Source: Actinomycetospora lemnae (GTDB lineage Bacteria; Actinomycetota; Actinomycetes; Mycobacteriales; Pseudonocardiaceae). Taken from it: 64,000 nt of DNA. The notes under the pieces were generated by a model. The model was not told the origin of the DNA and did no database searches. It saw only the letters and a program-made list of their open reading frames with translations. Location of the stretch: NCBI RefSeq assembly GCF_028737315.1, contig NZ_JAQZAO010000013.1:1-64000 (forward strand), in the 5' to 3' direction. Positions within the stretch are counted from its first letter, which is position 1; every line of letters starts with the position of its first letter. Of the stretch, positions 32,254 to 40,200 are shown in pieces. The translations under genes and the position numbers were made by a program.

Positions 32254-33120
32254 TCAGGTGATGCCGGCCCGGGCGCGGGCGAGCAGGGCGCGCGCGGCCG
32301 GGCTCAGCGGGGTGTCGCGACGGCGGGCGAGGTCGATGGAGGCGCGGGCCTCGGGCACGATCGGCACCGCCCGCACGTCGTCCCGGCCGGTCAGCGCGGG
32401 CGCGGGGACGACGGCGACCCCGAGGCCCTGCGCGGCGAGGTCGGCGAGCAGCGGCGGCGAGCCCGCCTCCAGCGCCGGGCGGAGCGCGACGCCGGCGTCG
32501 GCGGCGGCCCGGTCCAGCGCCGCCCGCACGCCGGCCCCCACGGGCAGGGCGATGAGGGTGTGCTCGGCGAGCTCGGCGATCGTCACCTCGGCCGGTGCGT
32601 CCCCGGACGGGAACGCCGCGACGAGCGGCACGTCGAGCACGACGTCGACGGCGAGATCGGCCGGAGGCTCGCCGTGGCGCCCGACCCAGGCGAGGTCGAG
32701 GTCGTGGCGGCGCAGGCCGTCGAGCAGGGCGTCGGTGGCGTCCTCGACCAGCCGGATCGCGACGCCGGGGTGCTCGCGGTGGAACGCGCCGAGCAGGCCG
32801 GGCAGGTCGACGACGCCGCCCCCGCGCACCATGCCCACGGCGACCCGGCCGCGGACCAGGCCGGCGAGCTCGTCGGCGGTGTCCCGGACGCCGGTGACCG
32901 CCGCGAGTGCTGCGCGCGCGTGGGGCAGCACCGCCTCCCCGGCCGGCGTGAGCCGCACCCCGCGTGCCGACCGGTCGAACAGCACCTGCCCGAGCTCGCG
33001 CTCGAGCCGCGCGATCTGCGCGCTGATGCCCGGCTGGGCGACGTGCTCGCGCGCCGCGGCCCGCGTGAACCCGCCCTCCTCGGCGACCGCGACGAGGTAG
33101 CGCAGCTGGTGGAGCTCCAT
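32254..33120 (-). CDS. LysR-family transcriptional regulator
   Basis: 288 residues. MELHQLRYLVAVAEEGGFTRAAAREHVAQPGISAQIARLE is the LysR helix-turn-helix; the remainder is the two-lobe effector domain. It is transcribed away from the small SnoaL-like gene at 33191, with a 70-bp shared gap, so that gene is the most likely target and may be activated when an effector is bound. The ATG at 33120 gives the standard N-terminus; the same frame upstream is not protein-like. Confidence 0.88.
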   Translation of the reverse strand: MELHQLRYLVAVAEEGGFTRAAAREHVAQPGISAQIARLERELGQVLFDRSARGVRLTPAGEAVLPHARAALAAVTGVRDTADELAGLVRGRVAVGMVRGGGVVDLPGLLGAFHREHPGVAIRLVEDATDALLDGLRRHDLDLAWVGRHGEPPADLAVDVVLDVPLVAAFPSGDAPAEVTIAELAEHTLIALPVGAGVRAALDRAAADAGVALRPALEAGSPPLLADLAAQGLGVAVVPAPALTGRDDVRAVPIVPEARASIDLARRRDTPLSPAARALLARARAGIT

Positions 33121-33190
33121 AACCCCGAGTTGTAGCAGGGAGTCCGAGCAGCTCTTCGACTTCTGGGTCGTCGCGTCCGAGGCTGGTGCC

Positions 33191-33538
33191 ATGCGCACCC
33201 CCGCCGAGACCATGACCGCCTACTTCGACGGCTGGCGCCGCCACGACGCCGAGTCGCTGCGCGAGGTCCTCGCCGAGGACGTCGTCTTCGACGGGCCGAT
33301 GGGCCACGTCGAGGGCATCGAGGACAACGTCGCGAGCCTGCACGGCCTGCTGTCGATCGTCACCGATGTGCAGGTCCGGCACGTCTTCGTCGACGGCCCC
33401 GACGTCCTCACCGTCTATGACCTGCACACGACCGCCACCGACGCCCCGATGCTCACCGTCAACTGGGCCCACGTCGTCGACGGCCGCGCCCGGACCATCC
33501 GCGCGGTCTTCGACCCCCGCCCGCTCCTGGGTACGTGA
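33191..33538 (+). CDS. SnoaL/NTF2-like small protein
   Basis: 115 residues. PAETMTAYFDGWRRHDAESLREVLAEDVVFDGPMGHVEG is the typical opening of the SnoaL-like NTF2 fold (cone-shaped pocket), followed by four beta strands. Members include polyketide cyclases, isomerases and many of unknown activity. It is divergent from the LysR regulator. Its TGA is embedded in the first arm of a 16-bp hairpin. Confidence 0.75.
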   Translation: MRTPAETMTAYFDGWRRHDAESLREVLAEDVVFDGPMGHVEGIEDNVASLHGLLSIVTDVQVRHVFVDGPDVLTVYDLHTTATDAPMLTVNWAHVVDGRARTIRAVFDPRPLLGT

Positions 33539-33574
33539 GCACTTTCCACGCCTATAGCCGTGGAAAGTGCTCAC
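33535..33574 (+). terminator. Perfect 16-bp hairpin containing the stop codon
   Basis: GTGAGCACTTTCCACG (33535-33550) pairs perfectly with 33559-33574 across an 8-base loop. The TGA of the SnoaL-like gene is bases 2-4 of the left arm. Similar hairpins are at 59117 and 61051. It probably terminates transcription or protects the mRNA end. Confidence 0.7.
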
Positions 33575-33575
33575 A

Positions 33576-33581
33576 TAGGGT
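33576..33581 (+). promoter_or_regulatory. -10 element TAGGGT, leaderless start
   Basis: It starts two bases after the hairpin and lies 6 bases before the GTG at 33588, so the next gene has its own promoter right behind the terminator. Confidence 0.45.
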
Positions 33582-33587
33582 CGGGGC

Positions 33588-34469
33588 GTGCGGATCGCGT
33601 CGCTGCTGCCCGCGGCCACGGAGATCGTCGGCGCGCTGGGGCTCGCCGACGACCTGGTCGCCGTGACGTTCGAGTGCGACGAGCCGGCCGGGATCCGCGA
33701 GCGGCGGCCGGTCGTCGTCGACACCGCCCTGCCCTCCGGGCTGACGCCCGGCGAGATCGACGCCGTGGTCCGTGAGCGCGCGGCGGCCGGGCTCCCGCAG
33801 TACGCGCTCGACCGCGAGGCCCTGCGCGACGTCGCCCCGGACCTCGTGCTCACCCAGGACCTGTGCCGCGTCTGCGCGCTGCCGGAGTCGACGGTCGCCG
33901 AGGCGCTCGACGAGCTGGCGATCGACGCCCGGGTCCTCACCGTCGACCCGCACACGCTCGACGAGGTCCTCGACGCCGTCGCGACGGTCGCCGGCGCCGC
34001 GGGGGCGGCCGACGCCGGCGACGCGCTGGTCGCGGATCTCCGGCGACGCCTGGACGCCGTGGAGACCGCCCTCGCCGGCCGCCCGCGACCCCGGGTCCTC
34101 GCCCTCGAGTGGGTCGACCCGCCGTTCCTGCCCGGGCACTGGGTGCCGGCGATGGTCCGGCGGGCGGGCGGCGAGCCCGTCGCCGGGATCGACGGCGGGC
34201 GCAGCGTCGCGACGACCTGGGAGGAGATCGCCGACGACCCGCCCGACCTCGTCCTCGTCGCGCCCTGCGGCTTCGGGCTCGACGACGCGGTCGCCCAGGC
34301 CCAGGTCGTGCGCGAGCGGGTCCCCGGGGTCCCGCTCGTGGCCGTCGACTCCGCCTCCTACGTCGTGCGCGCGGGCCCGCGGCTCGTCGACGGGATCGAG
34401 GCGATCGCCCACGCCCTGCACCCCGACGCCGTCCCCGCGCCGCCGCCGGGACGGGTGCGGATCCTCTAG
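33588..34469 (+). CDS. BtuF-like cobalamin/metal-complex binding protein without signal peptide
   Basis: 293 residues. [31 protein letters not shown] is the opening of BtuF/FhuD-type helical-backbone binding proteins, and [13 protein letters not shown] and [23 protein letters not shown] are the typical YvrC-like blocks. No signal peptide or lipobox is present, so it would be cytoplasmic, an arrangement seen in several actinobacterial 'cobalamin-binding protein' genes whose role is unknown. No transporter genes adjoin it. It overlaps the soxR stop by 4 bases, tail to tail. Confidence 0.75.
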   Translation: MRIASLLPAATEIVGALGLADDLVAVTFECDEPAGIRERRPVVVDTALPSGLTPGEIDAVVRERAAAGLPQYALDREALRDVAPDLVLTQDLCRVCALPESTVAEALDELAIDARVLTVDPHTLDEVLDAVATVAGAAGAADAGDALVADLRRRLDAVETALAGRPRPRVLALEWVDPPFLPGHWVPAMVRRAGGEPVAGIDGGRSVATTWEEIADDPPDLVLVAPCGFGLDDAVAQAQVVRERVPGVPLVAVDSASYVVRAGPRLVDGIEAIAHALHPDAVPAPPPGRVRIL

Positions 34470-34933
34470 CCCACGAGGCGTCGCGGCCCCGGTCCCTCGG
34501 CGCTGAGCCGGTCGTGCGGGTTGACCAGCCCGCAGCGGTCGAGCGAGAGGCACCCGCAGCCGATGCAGCCGGTGAAGTCGTCGCGCAGCTGCTGGAGCCG
34601 GCGGATGCGGTCGTCGAGCTCGGCGCGCCACTGCGCCGAGAGTGTCTCCCAGTCCTGGCGGGTCGGCGTGCGCCCGTCGGGCAGCGAGTCGAGCGCCGAC
34701 CGGATCTCCGCCAGCGGGATGCCCACGCGCTGGGCGATGCGGATGAACGACAGCCGCCGCAGCACCTCGCGGCGGAAGCGTCGCTGGTTGCCGGGCGTAC
34801 GGCGGCTGTGGATGAGGCCCTCGCGCTCGTAGAAGTGCAGCGCGGAGACGGCGACCCCGGAGCGCTCGGCGACCTCGCCGACCGAGAGCTCCTGGCCGGG
34901 GTAGGGGCGGGGGTGGGCGTGGTGGTCGGTCAC
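34466..34933 (-). CDS. soxR: Redox-sensitive regulator SoxR
   Basis: 155 residues. [26 protein letters not shown] is the MerR-family helix-turn-helix. The cysteines Cys123, Cys126, Cys128 and Cys134 ([12 protein letters not shown]) are the C-x2-C-x-C-x5-C ligands of the [2Fe-2S] cluster that senses redox-active compounds. In actinobacteria SoxR responds to such compounds directly and controls a few oxidoreductases. It is the second gene after the FMN reductase (one base apart), with a SoxR box in their shared promoter, so it probably controls its own operon. Confidence 0.92.
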   Translation of the reverse strand: MTDHHAHPRPYPGQELSVGEVAERSGVAVSALHFYEREGLIHSRRTPGNQRRFRREVLRRLSFIRIAQRVGIPLAEIRSALDSLPDGRTPTRQDWETLSAQWRAELDDRIRRLQQLRDDFTGCIGCGCLSLDRCGLVNPHDRLSAEGPGPRRLVG

Positions 34934-34934
34934 G

Positions 34935-35477
34935 TCAGACCCCCGCGGCCTGCTCGTCGCGGGCGCGGCGCAGCGTGGGCGCCCACCAGGCGAGGGCGTC
35001 GAGCAGCACGGTCGCCGCGGCGTCGGCGGCGTCCTCGCGGGGCCGTCCCGCGGCGTCGAACGCGCCGGCGGCGCCGTGGAAGCTGACGGTGTCGCGCAGC
35101 CCGACGGCGTGCAGCTCGGCGAGCACGGGCCGCAGCTGCTCCACCGCCCGCAGCCCGCCGGACAGCCCGCCGTAGGCGACGAACCCGACCGGCTTGGCGC
35201 GCCACTCGCCGCCGGTCGCGTCGATGGCGGTCTTCAGCGGACCCGGGAAGCTGTGGTTGTACTCCGGGGTCACGATGACGACGGCGTCCGCGGCGTCGAT
35301 CCGCTCGGCGAACCCGGTGTCGAGGCCGGTCTCGAGCAGGTCGACGACGTCCACGGAGAACGCGGGCCGCCGTCGCGCCCGCTCGGCGAACCACTGCGCC
35401 ACGACGGGACCGAAGCGCCCCTCGCGGACGCTGCCGATCACCACCGCGAGCGGGATGGCCTGGTCGGTCTCGGTCAT
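34935..35477 (-). CDS. NADPH-dependent FMN reductase / flavodoxin-fold quinone reductase
   Basis: 180 residues. [22 protein letters not shown] is the FMN phosphate loop and [22 protein letters not shown] is the signature of the NADPH-dependent FMN-reductase family (YP-EYN-S-PG-LK-A-D). Members reduce quinones, azo dyes or flavin and protect against redox cycling. It is first in an operon with soxR and lies directly behind a SoxR-controlled promoter, which makes it a SoxR target. The ATG lies 7 bases after the -10 box, so the mRNA is probably leaderless. Confidence 0.88.
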   Translation of the reverse strand: MTETDQAIPLAVVIGSVREGRFGPVVAQWFAERARRRPAFSVDVVDLLETGLDTGFAERIDAADAVVIVTPEYNHSFPGPLKTAIDATGGEWRAKPVGFVAYGGLSGGLRAVEQLRPVLAELHAVGLRDTVSFHGAAGAFDAAGRPREDAADAAATVLLDALAWWAPTLRRARDEQAAGV

Positions 35478-35484
35478 GGCTCCG

Positions 35485-35515
35485 AACGTAGAACCTCGAC
35501 CATTGTCCAGGTCAA
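35485..35515 (-). promoter_or_regulatory. SoxR-regulated promoter with 19-bp spacer and SoxR box
   Basis: On the minus strand TTGACC (35515-35510) and TACGTT (35490-35485) are separated by exactly 19 bp, the overlong spacer that MerR-family activators correct by DNA distortion. Between them, ACCTCGAC-CATT-GTCCAGGT (35493-35512, plus-strand reading) is a dyad with 7 of 8 matching positions, the likely SoxR box. Confidence 0.75.
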
Positions 35516-35519
35516 GCGA

Positions 35520-35918
35520 TCAGATCGCGGACGCGAGCAGGCGGACCGTCGCGACCGCCGCCTCCTCGGTGCGTGCGCCCTCGCGCTCGGCCCACGTGGA
35601 CACCGTCTCGCCGCGCGCCAGGGCCGCGCCCAGGCCGTCACCGCCCGGCGGCACGCTCACCTCGGCGGTGACCGCGTCGCACGCGGCCAGCACCCGCTCG
35701 CGGCGCCGGGCGAGGTGCTCGGCGAGGACGTGGCGCAGCTCGGTGAGCGCGCCCTCGTCGCCACCGGCCAGGTCGGCCGCGGCCCGACGGAGCAGCGCCT
35801 GCAGTGACTCCGGCGGTAGCCCCGGGTCCTGGGGCCGCGGGGCCTCCGCGGGCGCGTGACCCCGCTTGGCGTCACGACGCCGCTGTTTGGCGGCGCGTCG
35901 CTCGCGATTGCCGGGCAC
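35520..35918 (-). CDS. Small hypothetical protein coupled to the DUF2786 gene
   Basis: 132 residues, no family recognised. The N-terminus is strongly basic (NRERRAAKQRRRDAKRG), suggesting nucleic-acid contact. The middle is helical (PPESLQALLRRAAADLAGGDEGALTELRHVLAEHLARRR) and the end is ETVSTWAEREGARTEEAAVATVRLL. It starts 11 bases after the DUF2786 stop, in the same operon. The basic tail and the partner suggest a joint role near nucleic acids, but this is inference only. Confidence 0.6.
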   Translation of the reverse strand: MPGNRERRAAKQRRRDAKRGHAPAEAPRPQDPGLPPESLQALLRRAAADLAGGDEGALTELRHVLAEHLARRRERVLAACDAVTAEVSVPPGGDGLGAALARGETVSTWAEREGARTEEAAVATVRLLASAI

Positions 35919-35929
35919 CCGTGCATCCT

Positions 35930-37102
35930 CTACCCCTGCTGCTCGGCGAGCGCCTCGCGCCCCGGCGTCAGGCTCGCGGCGTCGGCGGCGGCCCGCCCGG
36001 CGGCCCAGCCGTCGCCGTTGCCGACGCTGAAGCGCCGCCGGGTCAGGCGCGGGAAGAGCTCGCCGACCGTCCGCTCGACGACCTCCGCCCGCGCCGCGAG
36101 CACCGGCAGCAGCCCCTCGCCCAGCTCGGCGCGCGCGTGCGCCTGGGCCTCGTGGGCGGCCGCGGTGAGGCGCTCGCCGATGCGCGTGGCGTAGGCGAGC
36201 AGGAAGGCGTGGCGGAACGAGCGCGTCCGCGACCGCGGCACCGACCCGTCGCGCGCCGCGAGCATCGCCCGGTCGGCCTGCACCAGCAGCGAGGTGACCA
36301 GCAGCTCCACGGTCGCGAGGTCCGCGGCGTGCCCGACGACCGTGACCATGTCGAGCGCGGGCAGGCTCACCGCCCGGCAGCGGTTGGCCGCCGCCACCTG
36401 GTGCACGAGGCTCGACTTGGCGTTCGCGTAGGGCGGGTCGAGCCACAGGCGCCGCGCGGCGGCCCGGGGCGCCGACGTCGCGGGGCCGGCGACCAGCGCC
36501 TGCTCGAGGGCGTGGCGGCCCATCAGCTCCTGGGCCTTGGCCGAGAGCGCCTCGGCCTCCTCGGGGTACTCGGTGGACTCCGCCTTCGCCAGCAGCGCCC
36601 GCACCCGCGCGAGGACCCGCGCGTCGACCCCCTCGGGCGCGCGCTCCTCCTCGCCGAGCCGGGGCAGGGTCGGCAGCGAGCGCAGGAGCCCCACCAGCGC
36701 GACCGCCGCCGCCAGCGCGTCGTCGGGGTCGAGCCCGCGCACCGAGCTCCACTGCCCCACGAGCGGCACGTCCCGCGCGGGCGGCTCGGCGTCCAGCTCG
36801 GCGAGGTCGGCCTCCCCGCGTGGTCGCCGCGCCGCGGCGGCGCCCAGGACGTCGACCGCCAGCACCACCCGCCCCGCCGCGAGCCGCCGGCGCACCACCT
36901 CGGTGACGTCGCGCGCGCCCCACCCACGGGCGTGCAGCGCGTCGGCGGCGTCGAGCAGCGCCAGCTCCGCGCCCGCCAGCAGCGTGCGGGACGTCCCGTA
37001 CCGTGCCCGCAGCACGGCCGTGACCTCCTCGCCGCGCCCGCCCGCCGCCGCGAGCCCCGCCACGAACCGCGCGGCCTCCCGCGGATCGTCCGACGTGCCC
37101 AT
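35930..37102 (-). CDS. DUF2786 domain protein
   Basis: 390 residues from the ATG at 37102. The DUF2786 block is RVRALLAKAESTEYPEEAEALSAKAQELMGRHAL (about 170-203). The region that follows, with PYANAKSSLVHQVAAANRCRAV and VVGHAADLATVELLVTSLL, is the conserved C-terminal extension of these proteins, which are common in actinobacteria and some phages; no function is established to my knowledge. It is divergent from the large helicase gene with a 193-bp gap and is followed by a small basic protein. It may form one functional group with the helicase, but nothing in the sequence proves it. Confidence 0.7.
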   Translation of the reverse strand: MGTSDDPREAARFVAGLAAAGGRGEEVTAVLRARYGTSRTLLAGAELALLDAADALHARGWGARDVTEVVRRRLAAGRVVLAVDVLGAAAARRPRGEADLAELDAEPPARDVPLVGQWSSVRGLDPDDALAAAVALVGLLRSLPTLPRLGEEERAPEGVDARVLARVRALLAKAESTEYPEEAEALSAKAQELMGRHALEQALVAGPATSAPRAAARRLWLDPPYANAKSSLVHQVAAANRCRAVSLPALDMVTVVGHAADLATVELLVTSLLVQADRAMLAARDGSVPRSRTRSFRHAFLLAYATRIGERLTAAAHEAQAHARAELGEGLLPVLAARAEVVERTVGELFPRLTRRRFSVGNGDGWAAGRAAADAASLTPGREALAEQQG

Positions 37103-37295
37103 CCGCCCTCCCTCCGTGCGCCGCCAGCGTGACGACACCCTGCCGACGACCGTGCCGTCACGGGGTTCGACGCAGCCGGGAGCTGCACGGTTCCATCGCC
37201 GGCCGACGCGCCCCGACGGCAGGGCACGCGGCCCGCCACCAGGGCGGGATGCGATTCTGGGCCGTCGGGGGAGCACGACAGGAGGGAGGAGCGGC
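37103..37295. other. 193-bp divergent control region between DUF2786 and helicase genes
   Basis: The gap ends with GGAGGGAGG before the helicase GTG. A short inverted repeat, GCCGGC-type, is the only other structure. I see no clear -10/-35 pair and no RNA gene. Confidence 0.3.
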
Positions 37296-40200
37296 GTGGT
37301 CGTGGGCGTGCCGCAGGAGCCGGCCGGCGCCGCCGCGAGCCCGCAGGACCTCCCCGAGCACGACCCCGCCCTGCGCGACCGCGTCCAGCGCTTCGTCGGC
37401 GTCCTGCGGCGGGTGGCGCTCGCGCGGGCGCGCCCGGTGCGCCACACGCGCCACCACGTCGGTGAGCTCCCGCTGGTCGAGGTCGCCGACCAGGCCGCGG
37501 TCCGCCGTCCCCGCGAGGCCGGCGACGAGCTCCTCCGCGCACCCGCCGACGGCCCGATGCGGGCGACGTTCGACGCGCTGTTCGACCTCATGCGCGCCGC
37601 CGCCGACCAGCCCGAGGCCGTCGAGCTCGTGCTCGCCGGCGGCCTGCTGCACGCCCCCGACCACGACGTGCGCGTGCACCTGCTGACCCGCCCGGTGCGC
37701 ATCGAGCGCGACGGGGACGCGATGGTCGTGACCCTCGCCGGCGACGCCACGCGCTGGGAGGACGAGGAGCTGCTCGTCGGCACGGGCCTCGTCGACGACA
37801 CCGCGCCCGCGGAGCAGCAGGCGCCGGCCTCGCCGCTCGACCCCGACCTCGTCGGGATCCTCGCCGGGTGGGCCGACCGGCACCTGCGCGTCGAGCACGT
37901 CTGCGGCGACGACTGGATCGGCCCGACCGGCCCCGACATCGCCCTGGTGCCGGCCCCCGCTCTCCTCGCCCGCCGCCGCGGGGCCGCCGCGCTGCGCACC
38001 TTCTACGACGCGATGGTCGCCGACCTCGCGGACACAGGAGCGGACGCGGCGCGGCCGCTGCCCGTCGGGCTGGCCCAGCTCGTCGCGGCCATCGAGCCGG
38101 TCGACCGCGCCGCCTGGCTCGCGCGCACCGGCCACGACGAGCCTCCGGTGACCGACCCGCTCTTCCCGCTGCCCGTCGGCGCCGCGCAGGGCCGCATCCT
38201 CGGACGCTTGGGCCGCGACTCGGGCGTCGTCGTCGAGGGCCCGCCGGGCACCGGCAAGACCCACACCATCGCGAACCTCCTCTGCGCCCTGCTCGTCGAG
38301 GGCCGCCGCGTGCTCGTGACCAGCGAGAAGGCGCAGGCGCTGCGGGTGCTGCGCGACAAGCTGCCCCCGGAGATGCGCGACCTCTGCGTCTCGCTGGCCG
38401 ACGCCGACGAGGACCCGGGGCTCGGTGCGGGCATCGCCGGGCTCGCCACGCGCAGCACCGAGTTCGACCTCGACGAGGCCGACCGCGCCGTCGCGGACCT
38501 CGGCGCGCGCCGCGACGCCCTGCTCGCCGAGCGGGAGAGCGCGCTCGACGCCCTCGTCGCCGAGCGCGCCGCCGAGACCGCCGTGCAGCGCGACCTCGGC
38601 CCGGGCATGACCGGCACGCGCGCCGAGGTCGTCCGTCGGCTGCGGAGCGCGCGGGAGCGCGACGGGTGGCTCGCCGAGGTCGTCGGCCCCGACGTCGCGC
38701 TGCCCGCCACGCCGCCGCTGTCGGGCGACGAGTTCCGGACGCTGCGCGCGCTGCTCGCCACCGAGACCCCGGCGCGGCGCGAACGCGCCCGCCAGGTGCT
38801 CCCGCCGCCGGTGGAGCTGCCCCCGGAGGACCACGTCGCCGACCTCGCGGCCACCGTCCTGCGGGGCCTCGACGCGACGTCGGGTGACGTGGGACCGCTC
38901 GTGGCCGCGCTCGGCGGGCTGCCCCCGGACGCGGCCGCGCACCTGCCGGCGGTCAGCCGCCGGGTCGCGGACGCGCTGGCCGAGCTCGACGACACCGGCG
39001 ACGACGCCGCGTGGGCGCACGGGGTGGCCGACGCCGTGCTCTCCGGACGCGCCGGGCACCTGTGGGGGCGCGCGACCGACGGGCTGCGGGCCGTCGACGC
39101 CCTGCTCGAGCACGACCGGCGTGCCGGCCCCGCCCAGGTCCGGGTCGAGGAGTCGGTCGACGTCGCCGCCGCGGCGCCGGTGTTCGAGCGCTTCGCCGCG
39201 TTCCTCGCCGACGGCGGCACGACGCGGCGCATGTTCAAGCCCGACGAGCAGAAGGCCGTCGAGCCCCACCTCGCGGGCATCCACCTCCACGGCGCGGAGG
39301 CGTCGACGGTGTCGGGGGCGTCGGCGATCGCCCACCACCTGCGCATCCTCGAGATCACCGACCGGCTCTCCGAGGGCTTCGGCCCCCTCGGGCGCCCGCT
39401 GCGCCGCGCGGAGCACCGGGCGATGCTCGTCGAGCAGGTCCTCACGCTGCGCGCGACGTGCCTGGCCGTCGGCCGGGTGCTGACGGCCGCCGTCGCCGTG
39501 CGCCGGCTTCTCGCCGCCCTGCCGCCGGCCGAGCGCCCGCGGGTCGACTCGCTGGCGCGGCTGCGGGCGTTCGCGACGCTGACCCTCGACGTCGACGACC
39601 ACCGCGCGGCCGAGCTCGCGCGCGCCGAGCTCGACGAGGTGGTCGAGCGCGTCGAGGGCGGGGTTCCGCCCGAGCGGCAGGCGCCCGAGCTCGTCGCGGT
39701 CCTCGACGCCCTGCGCCGCCGCGACGCCGACGCGTACACCGACGCGGTGGCCGCGGTCGAGTCCGCGCACGCCGAGGCCCGCGACCAGCGCCGTCTCGAC
39801 GCCCTCGCCGACCGCCTCGAGAGGGCCGCGCCCGGGGTCGTCGCGCTGCTGCGCGCCCATGCCGCCGAGCCGTGGCCCGAGCGCGAGGAGCGCCTCGAGC
39901 ACGCCTGGGCCTACGCGCGGGCGGCGGCGCGCACGCGGCAGTGGGCGGCCGCCGAGGACGCGCCCGACCGTCTCGCCGACCTCGACGTCGAGCTCGCGCG
40001 CCTCACCGCGAAGCTCGCGGCCGCACGGGCGTGGCGGGCGTGCCTGGGCCGGATCACGGCCGAGCAGATGCGCGCGCTGCAGAGCCACCGGGCCTCGGTC
40101 GCCGCGGTGGGACGCGGCACCGGACGCCACGCCGACCACTACCGCGCCGCCGCCCGCGAGGCCGTGGAGGTCGCCCGCGACGCCGTACCGGCGTGGGTGA

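Noticed and set aside
35930-37102. DUF2786 gene considered as a missing JetD
   Set aside because: It has none of the Toprim/DUF2399 or DUF3323/DUF2220 features I would expect, lies 5 kb away on the other strand and groups with a small basic protein instead.
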